A stretch of DNA of 64,000 nucleotides from CAYPPG01 sp964412555 (lineage in GTDB: Bacteria > Hinthialibacterota > Hinthialibacteria > Hinthialibacterales > Hinthialibacteraceae), in the NCBI GenBank assembly GCA_964412555.1, contig CAYPPG010000040.1:1-64000 (forward strand). The letters are read 5' to 3'. Each line of letters starts with the position of its first letter. Within the stretch, counting starts at the first letter, position 1. Shown here piece after piece: positions 18,132 through 29,254 of this stretch. A program made the position numbers and the translations under genes. Under the pieces are notes generated by a model. That model was not told where the DNA came from. It saw only the letters and a list, made by a program, of their open reading frames with translations, and did no database searches.

Positions 18132-21100
18132 ATGGGGTTTCGTCACCATAAACCGGCAAATGAATTGAGAACTGAATTTGATCGTCCTTCTCAAAAACAG
18201 GATGATAATCGATTGGAAAATAATAACTTAAAGAAAGATATGGAGCGGAAAATCATAAAAAAAGATGATCATCTTTCTCTTTTTTCGAGGAGTCGGGATT
18301 TTCTCCAATCGATTTTTGATTGTACTGCGGCTGGCATTTGTGTAACCGATGAAAATGGGCTGATTATGGCAGCCAATGATGCCTTTTGTAATCTTTACGG
18401 TTACAATCTGGAAGAGTTGATTGACCAGCCTTTTACAATGCTTCTTTCTCCGGAGTATCATGAGAATGCCAAGAAAATGCACCAGGATTTTCTCCGTGAT
18501 GGGGGAGAAATGTTGGAGGAATGGGAAGTTGTTCGAAAAAATGGAGAAAAATTTTATATTCATGCAAAAGCAGGGAAATTTACGGATCAGGAGGGGAAAC
18601 GGTATAAGGTTACTTCGATCACGGATGTTACGCAGCACAAATGCGCGGAACAATTGTTGAAAGAGAAGGAAAATGTCTCAAAATCTCTTCTCAATGCTAC
18701 GCTGGATTCTGCGTTCTTGATCACTCCAAGCGGTTTCTTTTTGGCCGCCAATGAAATGGGAGCGAAACGGCTGAAAAGTCCGGCTGCAGAATTGATCGGT
18801 AAAAATATTTCTGAAGTCTTGCCCCCGAACGTTTATGAAAGGCGTATGAGTTACATTCGTCTTGTGTTGAAGGAAAAGAAACCGGTTCGTTTTCAAGATG
18901 AGCGGGAAGGTTTACATTTTGATAATTATTTATCCCCCATTTTCAATGCAGAGGGACAGATTACCAAAGTCGCGTTATTTGCCCAAGACATCACAGAGAG
19001 AAAAAAAGCGGAAGAGGCTTTGCTTTTAGCCAAGGCTTCCATTGAACATGCGTCAGAATGCATATTTTGGATCGATGAACGCGGGGAAATTGCCTTCGTG
19101 AATCAGGCCGTCTGCCGAATGCTTGGGTATACTCGTGACGAGTTGATATCCAAGACAATATCATTTGTTGAACCAGCTTTTCCGATGGAAAAATGGTCTT
19201 CTCACTGGCAAGAATTAAAAGAGCGCAAATTTTTGCTTTTCGAGTCCCGTTATTGCCGAAAAAATGGAAGTGTGATTCCGGCCGAAGTAAGCGCAAACTT
19301 TTTTCAATATGGAGACCGAGAGTATATCTTCGCCTCTGTGCGGGATATATCCGAAAAAATTAGACAGCATGAAACCCTCGTTGAAAATATCTATAAATTC
19401 AAAGCTCTCTTCGATTTGGCTCCGGATGCGGTTTTTTTAGGTACTTTGGAAGGAGAAATCATCGATTGCAATGAAGCTGCGGTGAGTATGACCGGATATC
19501 CCAAAGAAGAGTTGGTCGGAATGTCTTCTAAGAAATTGCTCCCAGAGTATCTGGCAAAAGATTTTGAAAAAACAATGGAACAGATGCTCTTGTCGAAAAG
19601 CGCATTCCTTGGATTCGAAAATCAAAGAAAAAATGGAGACATTTTTCCGGTGGAGATGTCCGCCAAAGTGATTGAATTCAACAAAAAGAACGCGGTTCTT
19701 GTTGTTGTACGGGAGATTACGGAGAGAAAAGAATATGAGCAAAAATTAAAACTATTCCAAAAAGTGTTCGAAAATGCTTTGGAAGGGATCACGATTACCG
19801 ACGCCAAAGGCAACATTGTGGCTGTGAATGAGGCGTTCACTGAAATTACCGGCTATAAATCCCATGAAGTGATCGGCAAAAATCCCCGTATTCTTAAATC
19901 GGACCGCCATGACGATAACTTTTACAAAACCATGTGGCAAAATTTGAAAACCCAGGGGCAATGGGAAGGGGAAATCTGGAATCGCCGGAAAACAGGGGAA
20001 GCGTATCCTGAATGGTTGAGCATCAGCGCGATCAAAGCCAATAGTTCCGATATCACACATTATGTTGCCGTGTTTCACGATATCACTGATTTGAAGCATC
20101 AGGAAGAGCAAATCAAACATCAAGCGTATCACGATGCCTTGACCAATCTGCCCAATCGCCTTTTGCTGCATGACCGTCTTTCTGTTGCCATCAATCATGC
20201 CCAGCGGAACGGTCAAAAAATTGCGATACTTTTCGTAGATTTGGACAACTTCAAACATATTAACGATAGTCTCGGACATGCTTTGGGAGATCAATTGCTG
20301 CAGGCTGTTTCTCAACGGATTGTGAAACTGATGCGGGAGGAAGATACGGTTTCACGTCTTGGGGGGGACGAGTTTGTCATCATGCTGGAGGATGTCAAGG
20401 ATGAAAGCGTTGCGATCCATATCGCTGAACGTGTGCTGGCTTCATTCCAACGTTCCTTTCATGTCCGAAACCATGAATTGTTCATTACGCCTAGCCTCGG
20501 ATTGACGCTGTTTCCGGATGACGGAAGTGATCCTGAAACCTTGATCAAGAATGCTGACCTGGCCATGTATCGGGCGAAAGATAAAGGGAAAAATCGTTTT
20601 CAACTATTTACGTCGACGATGAACGATCGAGTGACGAAACGATTGGAAATGGAAGGGAATTTAAGGAAAGCGACGGAAGGAGATGAGTTTCTTGTGTATT
20701 ACCAACCGAAGATCGACATCCGGACGGAGAAAGTGACCGGGATGGAGGCTTTGGTTCGTTGGCAAAGACCGACGGGAGAACTTGTGAATCCTGGTGATTT
20801 TATCCCGCTGGCCGAAGAAACCGGATTGATCGTAAACATCGGGCAACGCGTATTGGAAACCGCATGCCAGCAGACAAAATTGCTGCATGAGCAGGGAATG
20901 ACAGATTTGAAAGTGTCGGTGAACTTCTCCCCCCGCCAATTCCAGCAATCCAACGTTGTCGATATGATTATCAATACATTACAGAAAACCGGTCTTGATC
21001 CTTCTGCGTTGGAAATCGAAATCACTGAAACGATTATCATGTCCAATGTCGAGAGCACCGTCTCCCGCTTGCAGGAGTTGAGCAGACAGGGCATCTCGAT

Positions 21101-21419
21101 TTCCATCGATGATTTTGGAACTGGCTATTCCTCCCTATACTACTTAAAACATTTACCCATTCATGTCTTGAAAATCGATAAAAGTTTTATCCATGATCTT
21201 TCCGTGGATGTAAACGATTCGGCGATTGTGGAAACAATTATTCTCATGGCCAAGAATTTGAACTTACGGGTTATCGCGGAGGGCGTTGAAACACAGGAAC
21301 AATTTCAATATCTCCGTGACCGGAACTGCGATGATGTGCAAGGCTACCTCTTCAGTCCTCCTCTTCCCCTCAGCGAATTTGAGAAATATTTACTCAAGGA
21401 TGTTCCGTTACTATCTTAA
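18132..21419 (+). CDS. Five-PAS diguanylate cyclase / phosphodiesterase
   Basis: A 1095-residue soluble protein with no membrane segment. Five PAS domains occupy roughly 50-655. They are followed by GGDEF (about 665-830) and EAL (about 845-1085) domains. The cyclase signature is intact (GGDEF at 744-748), with the inhibitory I-site REED five residues upstream. The phosphodiesterase signature is also intact: EAL at 872-874, plus [20 protein letters not shown] and EGVE. It may therefore make and degrade cyclic di-GMP, with PAS input deciding which. AGGAG sits 6 nt before the ATG. Its stop codon overlaps that of the convergent glycan gene within TTAA. Confidence 0.95.
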   Translation: MGFRHHKPANELRTEFDRPSQKQDDNRLENNNLKKDMERKIIKKDDHLSLFSRSRDFLQSIFDCTAAGICVTDENGLIMAANDAFCNLYGYNLEELIDQPFTMLLSPEYHENAKKMHQDFLRDGGEMLEEWEVVRKNGEKFYIHAKAGKFTDQEGKRYKVTSITDVTQHKCAEQLLKEKENVSKSLLNATLDSAFLITPSGFFLAANEMGAKRLKSPAAELIGKNISEVLPPNVYERRMSYIRLVLKEKKPVRFQDEREGLHFDNYLSPIFNAEGQITKVALFAQDITERKKAEEALLLAKASIEHASECIFWIDERGEIAFVNQAVCRMLGYTRDELISKTISFVEPAFPMEKWSSHWQELKERKFLLFESRYCRKNGSVIPAEVSANFFQYGDREYIFASVRDISEKIRQHETLVENIYKFKALFDLAPDAVFLGTLEGEIIDCNEAAVSMTGYPKEELVGMSSKKLLPEYLAKDFEKTMEQMLLSKSAFLGFENQRKNGDIFPVEMSAKVIEFNKKNAVLVVVREITERKEYEQKLKLFQKVFENALEGITITDAKGNIVAVNEAFTEITGYKSHEVIGKNPRILKSDRHDDNFYKTMWQNLKTQGQWEGEIWNRRKTGEAYPEWLSISAIKANSSDITHYVAVFHDITDLKHQEEQIKHQAYHDALTNLPNRLLLHDRLSVAINHAQRNGQKIAILFVDLDNFKHINDSLGHALGDQLLQAVSQRIVKLMREEDTVSRLGGDEFVIMLEDVKDESVAIHIAERVLASFQRSFHVRNHELFITPSLGLTLFPDDGSDPETLIKNADLAMYRAKDKGKNRFQLFTSTMNDRVTKRLEMEGNLRKATEGDEFLVYYQPKIDIRTEKVTGMEALVRWQRPTGELVNPGDFIPLAEETGLIVNIGQRVLETACQQTKLLHEQGMTDLKVSVNFSPRQFQQSNVVDMIINTLQKTGLDPSALEIEITETIIMSNVESTVSRLQELSRQGISISIDDFGTGYSSLYYLKHLPIHVLKIDKSFIHDLSVDVNDSAIVETIILMAKNLNLRVIAEGVETQEQFQYLRDRNCDDVQGYLFSPPLPLSEFEKYLLKDVPLLS

Positions 21420-23134
21420 GCGTTGGTACAGTAAAATTCTTGAATTTTTCCCTCAATATACTCTTTTTGATTTTGTGTTAATTCCGGGTAAATCGGAATG
21501 GAAAGTGATTCTTTGGCAGCCGATTCCGTATTCGGGAAATCTCCTTCTTTGTATCCCAAATAGGCAAAACATTCTTGGAGATGCATCGGCACCGGATAAT
21601 AAATCTCGCAACCGATTTTGTTATCCTTTAAATACTTCATCAATTCGTTTCGTTGTTTCACTCGGATCGTATATTGATTGAAGATATGGCGATCCTGCTG
21701 AATGGTGGGTAGAATAACTTGTTTTCCTACCAGGCCGGATTTTTCAAACAAATGAGCGTAATCGGTTGCGTTTTGCTGCCGTTTGGCTGTCCAGCCGTCC
21801 AAATATTTTAGTTTGATGCTAAGCACAGCGGCTTGCAAAGCGTCCAGCCGGAAATTTCCCCCGATGATTTTGTGATAATATTTCGGTTTGGAACCGTGCA
21901 CCCGGAGAATCCGTATACGTTCCGCCAATTCCTCATTGTTGGAGACAACCATCCCCCCATCCCCGAACGCTCCGAGATTCTTCGAAGGGAAGAATGAAAA
22001 ACACCCGACATCCCCAATCGAGCCGGCGCGATGTCCGTTCCATTCCGCCCCGATGGACTGCGCTGCGTCTTCCACTATAGCCAACGAGTGCTTTTGGGCG
22101 ATTTCTTTGATCGGTCCCATTTCACAACACTGACCGAAGAGATGCACACACAAAATGGCTTTAGTTTTCGGCGTAATTTTCTCTTCGATTTTAGTGGGAT
22201 CGATGTTGAATGTATCCGGCTCGATATCGGCGAAGACCGGTTTGGCTCCCAGCCGAGCGATACAACCGGTTGTGGCGAAAAACGTGTGCGGCGTGGTAAT
22301 GATTTCATCCCCTGCATGAATGCCAAGGCCCATCAATGCGATCAAAATCGCATCGGTTCCCGATGAAACGCCGACTGCGAATTTGGCCTGAGAATATTCG
22401 GCAACCGCCTGCTCAAATTCTTGAACTTTGGAACCTAAAATGAACGCTTGATTTTCACAGACTTCTTGTATTGCCTGGTTCACTTCTTCACGAATCGTTT
22501 TGTATTGTGCTTTGAGATTCAGTAATGGTACTTGCGTGATTTGATCGGAGGTGGATATTTCTTGAATCTCTTTTTCGGAGACCATCTCGTATTGTTTTCC
22601 GCACACGGAACAGGTTGTATGGATATCGTGGAAAGTCAGTCGAATGCCACAGGAACACATCCATCCCACATGTTTGGCCGGAACACCCGTCACCAAAGCG
22701 TAGGGAACCACATCCTTCGTGACGACCGCACCGGCGCCCACGAAAGCGTACTCCCCGATTGTGATGCCGCACAAAATTGTACAATTCGCCCCCAAAGTGG
22801 CTCCCCGCTTGACGAAGGTCTTCCGATACTCGTCTTTACGGGAAACATGGGAACGCGGATTGATGACATTGGTGAACACCATCGAAGGGCCGCAAAACAC
22901 GTCATCTTCCAAATAGACTTCATCGTAGATGCTCACGTTGTTTTGGACTTTCACATTGTCACCCAATTTCGTGCGGCTGGCGACATTGACGTTTTGTCCC
23001 AAAACGCAATTTCTTCCGATCTTCGCTCCGGGCATCACATGGCTGAAGTGCCAGATTTTTGTTCCTTCACCGATCTCCACCCCCTCGTCCACTACAGCGG
23101 TTTCGTGTATTTTGACATTGATGTTGTCTGTCAT
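21416..23134 (-). CDS. Fusion: WbpD/WlbB-like acetyltransferase and WbpE/WlbC-like aminotransferase
   Basis: 572 residues. Residues 1 to about 165 form a left-handed beta-helix acetyltransferase (hexapeptide repeats such as [13 protein letters not shown] and [13 protein letters not shown]) like WbpD/WlbB. Residues about 165-190 carry CSCG and CSVCG, a possible zinc ribbon. From about 205 there is a DegT/DnrJ/EryC1 aminotransferase with PLP lysine K385 in [14 protein letters not shown]. In P. aeruginosa and Bordetella the two activities, on separate proteins, make UDP-2,3-diacetamido-uronic acid. The 4-bp overlap with the upstream oxidoreductase (WbpB/WlbA type) supports the same pathway: oxidise C3, aminate, acetylate. 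The fusion is unusual. Confidence 0.9.
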   Translation of the reverse strand: MTDNINVKIHETAVVDEGVEIGEGTKIWHFSHVMPGAKIGRNCVLGQNVNVASRTKLGDNVKVQNNVSIYDEVYLEDDVFCGPSMVFTNVINPRSHVSRKDEYRKTFVKRGATLGANCTILCGITIGEYAFVGAGAVVTKDVVPYALVTGVPAKHVGWMCSCGIRLTFHDIHTTCSVCGKQYEMVSEKEIQEISTSDQITQVPLLNLKAQYKTIREEVNQAIQEVCENQAFILGSKVQEFEQAVAEYSQAKFAVGVSSGTDAILIALMGLGIHAGDEIITTPHTFFATTGCIARLGAKPVFADIEPDTFNIDPTKIEEKITPKTKAILCVHLFGQCCEMGPIKEIAQKHSLAIVEDAAQSIGAEWNGHRAGSIGDVGCFSFFPSKNLGAFGDGGMVVSNNEELAERIRILRVHGSKPKYYHKIIGGNFRLDALQAAVLSIKLKYLDGWTAKRQQNATDYAHLFEKSGLVGKQVILPTIQQDRHIFNQYTIRVKQRNELMKYLKDNKIGCEIYYPVPMHLQECFAYLGYKEGDFPNTESAAKESLSIPIYPELTQNQKEYIEGKIQEFYCTNA

Positions 23135-24144
23135 TGTATCTCCATTGGCATCCCGTTTTCCTTCAGAGACCGGGTTGCTGCATCCAGAATTTTCACGACG
23201 CGTAATCCGTCATGTGCATCACTCCGGGGAGTTTTTCCCTCCAAAACACAATCAGCGAAATGTTGCGTTTCGTTGAGTAATGGTTCTTGATTGGGAACGA
23301 TTAGACTTCGGATTTCGCCGTGCCGCACGGTGATGGTTTCCACAAAATCGGCGGAGCCGACCTTCACATTGGCACTTTTGTCGAAGACGCGCACTTTTTC
23401 GCTGGGGTGCATGTCGTCGAACACCGCCATACGCTTTGAACCGACAATCACGAGTTTGCGTTCCTTATGCGGATCGAGCCAGGAAACGTGAATCTGGGCT
23501 GTGTGCTCATTCCCAAAGCGCAAATTGGCAAAGACGACATCTTCCACACCCGGATTCAAATACGATTGCCCCACGGCGGTTACATGCGTCGGTTCTTGCT
23601 CGAGCAAATACAAAACGACGGAAATATCATGCGGCGCCAGCGACCAGAGGGCGTTCTCCTCCAACCTTACGACTCCCAAATTCAGACGGTGGGAATAAAT
23701 ATAATAAATGTCACCTAATTCTCCATCGCAGATCAGTGTTTTCAATACATCCACTGCTGGATGGTATTCCAGAAGGTGGCCTACCATTAATACTCGTTTC
23801 CGTTGTTCCGATAAAGTGACCAATGTTTGGGCATCTTCAACGGTAAGGGACATCGGTTTCTCGACGAAAACATGTTTGCCGGCTTCCAGCGATTCTCGCA
23901 CCAGTTGAAAATGAGTCGGGGAGGGGGTGGCGAGTGCAATGGCCTCGATGTTCGGATCATTCAACAGTTCGTGATACTCTGTTGTCGCTTTTGCTTGGGG
24001 ATAGAGACTGCCGTGTTTTTCCACGGTGTCGGGATTTTCGTCGCAAATCCCGTACAACTTGACTCCTTGGGTTTGAGAAAAACTCCGTAACACATTCTTT
24101 CCCCAACCGCCTAGACCGATTACTCCCATATTAAATATATCCAT
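23131..24144 (-). CDS. Gfo/Idh/MocA oxidoreductase, WbpB/WlbA-like
   Basis: A 337-residue NAD-dependent dehydrogenase. The Rossmann motif GVIGLGGWG is at the N-terminus, the conserved EKP lies in HVFVEKPMS, and the catalytic-region His/Asp pair in APHDIS. WlbA/WbpB oxidises the C3 hydroxyl of UDP-GlcNAc-uronic acid. The assignment rests on the overlapping fusion gene for the next two steps. The UDP-GlcNAc 6-dehydrogenase (WbpA/WlbA-preceding step) and 2-epimerase (WbpI) are not in the window. It ends in ATGA overlap with the fusion gene, so the two are probably translationally coupled. Confidence 0.88.
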   Translation of the reverse strand: MDIFNMGVIGLGGWGKNVLRSFSQTQGVKLYGICDENPDTVEKHGSLYPQAKATTEYHELLNDPNIEAIALATPSPTHFQLVRESLEAGKHVFVEKPMSLTVEDAQTLVTLSEQRKRVLMVGHLLEYHPAVDVLKTLICDGELGDIYYIYSHRLNLGVVRLEENALWSLAPHDISVVLYLLEQEPTHVTAVGQSYLNPGVEDVVFANLRFGNEHTAQIHVSWLDPHKERKLVIVGSKRMAVFDDMHPSEKVRVFDKSANVKVGSADFVETITVRHGEIRSLIVPNQEPLLNETQHFADCVLEGKTPRSDAHDGLRVVKILDAATRSLKENGMPMEIQ

Positions 24145-24273
24145 TCCATTCTCCCTTGCTATTTATCTCATAAACTGATTAATCTGTGATTGTCACTGGT
24201 TTGACAAAGTACGGAAAATCGCCTGTGTACTCTTGCTGCTTTATTGGATAATAGATGCCAATCCATGATTTTC

Positions 24274-25587
24274 TCACTTGGATCGTTCCCGGCCATGGGA
24301 ATCATACACTTTCAATCCGGCTTCGATGACATTCTCCTTTGTCGAAGGAAAATCATGCAATGCCCCATCAATCGCCGCATGGATATTGGTACGCACGGTG
24401 TGTGGATCGAAAAGAGCCGTTGCCGTTTCCCGTGCGTTCCGGCCGATGGTGTCCGGATCGGCTGCCAGCGCTCGCTGGATCGCTTCGGCCAGAGAGTCAG
24501 GAGAATTGTCTTCGTATAAAAACCCGTTATATCCTTCTGTAATGATCTCAGCGCATCCTTCCTGCGGAGCTGTCAGAATTTTTCCCAACAGTAAACTTTC
24601 CATTACAACTCGGGAAAAACCGGCTTCCGCCTGTGTTGCTTCCAAAGATACTCGACAAATGTTAAGCAGGTCAAGTGAATCGGAACGGTATCCGGTAAAG
24701 ATCACATACGGTTCCAGGGGAGTGTGTTCGATTGTTCGCTGTAAATAGGCGTAGTATTGCCGATCCCGTATCTCACCGATCATCAGAACATAAAAAGGAT
24801 GTTCCGGATTCCATGCCCTCAGAATGCCTTGAAGAATGATGTGCTGGCTTTTGATGGGATATACCGTTCCAACATGTCCCAGAAGGGGAACGTTTTCCGG
24901 AATGCGGAATTCGTTCCGGTATTGCGTATCGACTTCGTGAACAGGCCGTTTCGGTACATCTTCCGGATGGACGGAATTATAAATGACGGTGCGATAGCGA
25001 GGAAAAATTCCGGCTTCGAGTAGAATATCCTGGTATTTCATCGAATAAAATATCATCAAATCAACGAACCTGGAATACCAGCGATCTAGGAGTGTATAAG
25101 GAACAAGAATTCTTTGATGAGCGATACAAGGTATTCGTAATGTACGAGCTGCCATAATGGCGCCGAGTCCGTTCGTGAAATTGCCGTTCAAATAAATTAA
25201 TTGCGCTCCGATTTCTTGAGCATAAGCACGAATCGCCCGATAACGTGCAATTTCTTCCTTGAAAATCTGTTTCACCCGAAAACCGAGATCCCGCCAAGTT
25301 CCCTGTAACGATTGCAGACGGTAAACGGGTGGAATGTAATTTTCTTGAAGCCGAACGGGTGTATTCTCTACATGTACTATCCCTGCCATCTCCGGATGAT
25401 GGTTCCGATAAGGTATGTCGTATTGTTGTAATTTCTCTTCCATGTCATGCGAAACATATTGAAACACATGGGGAGCAAAACGATCTCGATCCAGAGAACG
25501 AAGGATGAACAATAGACTCTTTTGAGCGCCCCCTTTTGTCGGGATCGAACTGGTGTCGAGAAACAGGATCGGAGTTGGTCGTTCCAT
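24274..25587 (-). CDS. Glycosyltransferase family 4 (GT-B)
   Basis: 437 residues. The N-terminal donor-independent Rossmann half starts LFLDTSSIPTKGGAQKSL, with the usual GGAQ near the start. The C-terminal half has LLGHVGTVYPIKSQ and VIFTGYRSD. It also has the EAGFSRVVMESLLLG element (about 318-332), whose two glutamates mark GT4 retaining enzymes using nucleotide sugars. It acts at the cytoplasmic face in glycan assembly. Donor and acceptor cannot be read from sequence. It lies between asnB and the dehydrogenase gene within the cluster. Confidence 0.88.
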   Translation of the reverse strand: MERPTPILFLDTSSIPTKGGAQKSLLFILRSLDRDRFAPHVFQYVSHDMEEKLQQYDIPYRNHHPEMAGIVHVENTPVRLQENYIPPVYRLQSLQGTWRDLGFRVKQIFKEEIARYRAIRAYAQEIGAQLIYLNGNFTNGLGAIMAARTLRIPCIAHQRILVPYTLLDRWYSRFVDLMIFYSMKYQDILLEAGIFPRYRTVIYNSVHPEDVPKRPVHEVDTQYRNEFRIPENVPLLGHVGTVYPIKSQHIILQGILRAWNPEHPFYVLMIGEIRDRQYYAYLQRTIEHTPLEPYVIFTGYRSDSLDLLNICRVSLEATQAEAGFSRVVMESLLLGKILTAPQEGCAEIITEGYNGFLYEDNSPDSLAEAIQRALAADPDTIGRNARETATALFDPHTVRTNIHAAIDGALHDFPSTKENVIEAGLKVYDSHGRERSK

Positions 25588-25661
25588 ACTGGAGTCAGTG
25601 AGACAAGAAACATTTGGGGTTGATTGAGAATATTGTTCAATAAATCTTTTCGAGTATCCCC

Positions 25662-27503
25662 CTACCCGGTTTTATCGATTTTCCCTCGGGAAACATATGT
25701 GTTCATGGCTGCAACTCTATACAAAATGGGAGAGTAATCATTTTCTCCGCTTTTATGTTTCTGCAAAAGGGTTTGAATTGTTTGGGGAGTATACAATCCG
25801 CTTTCGTCTCGTTGCAGACGTTCATCAAGTAATCCGTCGCGCAACCACGTGTTTATAGGCGGAATAAAACCTTGTTTCGGACGTTCAAAAAAGTGAGAGG
25901 GAAAATACCGGTTCAATAGTAAGCGTAATATATACTTGGGTTGGTTCTTTCTCAAATGGTTTCGAGCTTCGATTTGTTCTGTCATTGCAAATAAATCGCG
26001 TTGAAGAAATGGAGTACGAACTTCTAAACCAAAACGCATACTCGCTCGATCCGTGGAGGCCAAGATCGTATCCGGTTGGGTAAACAGAAGATCGTATAAC
26101 CGGAATATCTGCCATAACGGCTTCGCATTATCCCGAATCAAACGTTCCATGGGTTGATTTGAACAACAAGCAGAACCATTGCGAAACAGTTCCTGGTAGT
26201 ATCGATGATTTTTGATCGCCCAATAACTATCTTCTAATTTTCGAATAGAAAAGAGAGTTGAAAAACTCGCGGAGCGCCGATGTCCCCAGATTTTTTCGGC
26301 GAGTCTGGCGATGCACCACCGGAAGGAAAATGGCCAAGATAAAAAGCGTTCATAGCGAGCGATATATGGATATCTTCCATATCCGTAAAACAATTCATCT
26401 CCCCCATTACCGCTCAATACCACTTTGTAATCTTTGGCCACATGTTGACATAAGAATAGGAAGGGTAAGATTCCATAATTTCCATTGGGTTGATCGAACA
26501 GGTTGATGGATTCTTCGATGAATTCCTCTGCTTGAGTCAATTCGCAAGGAATGATTTTATGAGGTAAATGAAGGTGTTTGGTAACATTGGCAGCGAATTC
26601 CGATTCGTCTTCACGCGCCGATGGAAACGAGATGGAATAACATTGTACGTCCGGTTGAATCGTTTGTACCACTGCCGCGACCAAAGACGAATCGATACCA
26701 CCGGATAATAAAAGACCGATCGGAACATCGGCCTCCAAACGTTTTTTCACAGAAAGGGAAAACAAGCGATGGATTTCTTCGATTTTTTGGGGAAAAGTTA
26801 AGGCCCATACATCTTGGGATTGCTCATCTTCTGGTGACCAGTAAGGTGTAAATGAAGGAGCCTGCGGCATTTGGATTCGATCGGAATGGCCGGGGGATAC
26901 TGCATACACATCACGATAAAAGGTAAACGGTGGCCGAAAAAATCCTTCATGATAATACTCTATGATATGATTTCTGTCCAATTCTGGAATCAAAGGGGTC
27001 AGAAATGCCAAGGCTTTCAATTCCGATGCGAAAGCAAATCGCTCGTTGTAATACACCCAATAAAGCGGTTTCTCTCCAAATGGATCTCTCGCGAGCCAAA
27101 GCCCCTTTTTCGGATCCCATAAGGCAAAAGCGAACATTCCGTCAACACGTTCAAGACAATCCGTATCCCATTCTTGATACGCGCGTACAAGCACTTCTGT
27201 ATCTGAAGTACCTAAGAAATCATATCCCTTCGCGATCAACTCCTGACGAATGTCTTTATAATTGTATAACTCACCATTGTAAGTCAGTACAATGCCATCT
27301 CGTTCGAGAGGTTGATTGCTGTAAGCATCAAGCCCAATGATGGAAAGCCTCCGATGGCCGAGAAACAACCCTTGTTCTCGATTCCAGTACACGTTTTCGA
27401 CATCTGGCCCTCGATGGGATAAACTTGCAGTCGCCTGCCGCCCCTTTTCGATATCGTGATCGGTTAACGGTGTTTTTTGATAAAATCCGACAATTCCGCA
27501 CAT
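25662..27503 (-). CDS. asnB: Glutamine-hydrolysing asparagine synthetase family amidotransferase
   Basis: 613 residues. The catalytic nucleophile Cys2 is exposed after Met removal (MCGIVGF), and the class II glutaminase half carries LSHRGPD and YNGELYN. The synthetase half has the PP-loop SGGIDSS for ATP. Classical AsnB makes asparagine, but copies within polysaccharide clusters amidate uronic acids. With a diacetamido-uronic acid pathway alongside, the second role is plausible here (inference). The gene stands 158 bp before the GT4 start codon on the same strand. Confidence 0.9.
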   Translation of the reverse strand: MCGIVGFYQKTPLTDHDIEKGRQATASLSHRGPDVENVYWNREQGLFLGHRRLSIIGLDAYSNQPLERDGIVLTYNGELYNYKDIRQELIAKGYDFLGTSDTEVLVRAYQEWDTDCLERVDGMFAFALWDPKKGLWLARDPFGEKPLYWVYYNERFAFASELKALAFLTPLIPELDRNHIIEYYHEGFFRPPFTFYRDVYAVSPGHSDRIQMPQAPSFTPYWSPEDEQSQDVWALTFPQKIEEIHRLFSLSVKKRLEADVPIGLLLSGGIDSSLVAAVVQTIQPDVQCYSISFPSAREDESEFAANVTKHLHLPHKIIPCELTQAEEFIEESINLFDQPNGNYGILPFLFLCQHVAKDYKVVLSGNGGDELFYGYGRYPYIARYERFLSWPFSFRWCIARLAEKIWGHRRSASFSTLFSIRKLEDSYWAIKNHRYYQELFRNGSACCSNQPMERLIRDNAKPLWQIFRLYDLLFTQPDTILASTDRASMRFGLEVRTPFLQRDLFAMTEQIEARNHLRKNQPKYILRLLLNRYFPSHFFERPKQGFIPPINTWLRDGLLDERLQRDESGLYTPQTIQTLLQKHKSGENDYSPILYRVAAMNTYVSRGKIDKTG

Positions 27504-27640
27504 AGTTTCAAAAATTACTACAGTGATATTTGTTGGTCAAAAGGATCTATCTCCAACACAACTTTCCTCCCGTCTACGGTTCATTTTTTCAATTGTAGAT
27601 ACACATGCATGCTGCCTGATGGTAATCGGGTACGACACCC

Positions 27641-29134
27641 TTACTCTCTCTCCTCCAAGATGGATTGTAAATTGACCCATAATGCATGTATTGTTTCCTC
27701 CGTCGGAGGTTGCCGGTTGGAGCCTTTAATGATGTTGTCACCCAAATCCACGGAAATAGATTCCAATGCTTTTAGAAAGCGCTGGCCATCACACTTTGCC
27801 TTTTCTCGTATCTCTTCATTGTGCACCAAGGTGCTTAGGATTGATCTCAACTGAGAGAAATCTTGAATGACATACACATGATCCAAAAAGTTGAATATGT
27901 TGTTGCGTCCAAATGTGATTACGGGAACACCAGCCATGGCGGCTTCAAATCCAGGCGTTCCCGTTATGGTTACCGTTGCAAGACTGTTGAATACCAGTTC
28001 GGCACCATCCATATAGGGGGACGCCACATACGCATTGGGGACAGTATCCAACCAACGATAAAAATCCAATGGCCGCAATCCAATAGATGAGAAATGTTCT
28101 TTCACAACCAGCTTCACACCGACGGGGAGGGCTTTTATGATCAGATCGATAATGCTTAATTGGTTGTTCATCTGCGGTTCAAAAATCATCGTTGTGGCTT
28201 CCGGACTTAATTGGAGAGGAAAAAAAACATATTGCTCCGGCAACGACTCACGCCCATGCTTCTTCACAATGTGCATGAGCTTCCGGTACTGGAGATAACT
28301 CGTTATACCATAAGTATAAATATCCGATGACAACGGGATACGAGGGTAACGGAGATAGCCGTGAACCATATAATAGATATATTCCATTCCCCGTTTGTGT
28401 ATGCTTTTCAAGATACGTCGTGCCGTTTGATTCAACGTATATTTTCGGTGAAGCATGGTTTTCTTGGATTGAAACGCAACATATTGAGCCGGCTTTTTAT
28501 ACTGTGTGGGCTCCACATGTTCAAGGGTATGAAAGACCTCTTCTACTTTCGGTGTATAACCGAATTCGTTCGGATCCCAATGAAAGCAATTTCCAATTCG
28601 ACTGGTTCGTAGGATCCGAATCGGGATATTCCGCAAACGGGCAAGAACGCACATAAGTTTTGTTTGCAGTGACGCTACCCCATCCAAAAGAATCAAGGAA
28701 GGTTGTACTTCATTGTAAGTCTTTTCAAAATAATCGATCAATTCCACACAAAACCGTAAAGTATTCCAATAACTCAAGGGTTGCTTGAAATGAAAAATCG
28801 GATATTGGATTCCCATATAATGGAATCCCAACGCGAATTTCCGATCGCTTTGCAGAAAATCCACAATCAATTCGCCGCTATCCTTCTCCAACTTCTCTAA
28901 TCGTTGAAGGATCGATTCTTGATGGATCTTTAATTCTCCATAGCGATGGTTTAAATCATCGAACGTCCCGACAAGATGGAAGGGAACGGACGATCTTTCG
29001 TAATTTTTCAACGTTAGAGGATTCGCAGCCACAATATACGGATCGTACAATTTCTTTTCATAGGCATATTGCCCAAACTTCTCCCAAAAAGTGAATCCCC
29101 AATTATGACCAGCGTATATCAATACTCGTTTCAT
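27641..29134 (-). CDS. Capsule/surface-carbohydrate biosynthesis protein (Capsule_synth-like), copy 2
   Basis: 497 residues from ATG 29134 (MKRVLIYAGHNWG). A TTG 35 codons upstream reads into unlikely protein and is rejected. The C-terminal half has YVFFPLQLSPEATTM, LVVKEHFSS and TITGTPGFEAAMAG. This pattern is shared with the adjacent upstream protein and with KpsC/KpsS-like capsule proteins (Pfam Capsule_synth). Those proteins are GT-B-like transferases, some adding Kdo. The substrate is unknown. It is paralogous to 29255-30793, so the pair probably arose by duplication. Confidence 0.75.
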   Translation of the reverse strand: MKRVLIYAGHNWGFTFWEKFGQYAYEKKLYDPYIVAANPLTLKNYERSSVPFHLVGTFDDLNHRYGELKIHQESILQRLEKLEKDSGELIVDFLQSDRKFALGFHYMGIQYPIFHFKQPLSYWNTLRFCVELIDYFEKTYNEVQPSLILLDGVASLQTKLMCVLARLRNIPIRILRTSRIGNCFHWDPNEFGYTPKVEEVFHTLEHVEPTQYKKPAQYVAFQSKKTMLHRKYTLNQTARRILKSIHKRGMEYIYYMVHGYLRYPRIPLSSDIYTYGITSYLQYRKLMHIVKKHGRESLPEQYVFFPLQLSPEATTMIFEPQMNNQLSIIDLIIKALPVGVKLVVKEHFSSIGLRPLDFYRWLDTVPNAYVASPYMDGAELVFNSLATVTITGTPGFEAAMAGVPVITFGRNNIFNFLDHVYVIQDFSQLRSILSTLVHNEEIREKAKCDGQRFLKALESISVDLGDNIIKGSNRQPPTEETIHALWVNLQSILEERE

Positions 29135-29254
29135 CGCGATTCGTTTTTTTGCTTCTCCGGAGATTGGTTCTTGGAAACAGCCATTACTCGATGACCCGGC
29201 AAAAATTATAAATTTTTGCAAGAATCCAACACCAATCAAAACCCGATCGGTTTG

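Noticed and set aside
29135..29239. N-terminal extension of the capsule-type protein from TTG 29239
   Set aside because: It reads into implausible sequence. The ATG at 29134 begins a normal beta-strand (KRVLIYAGH).
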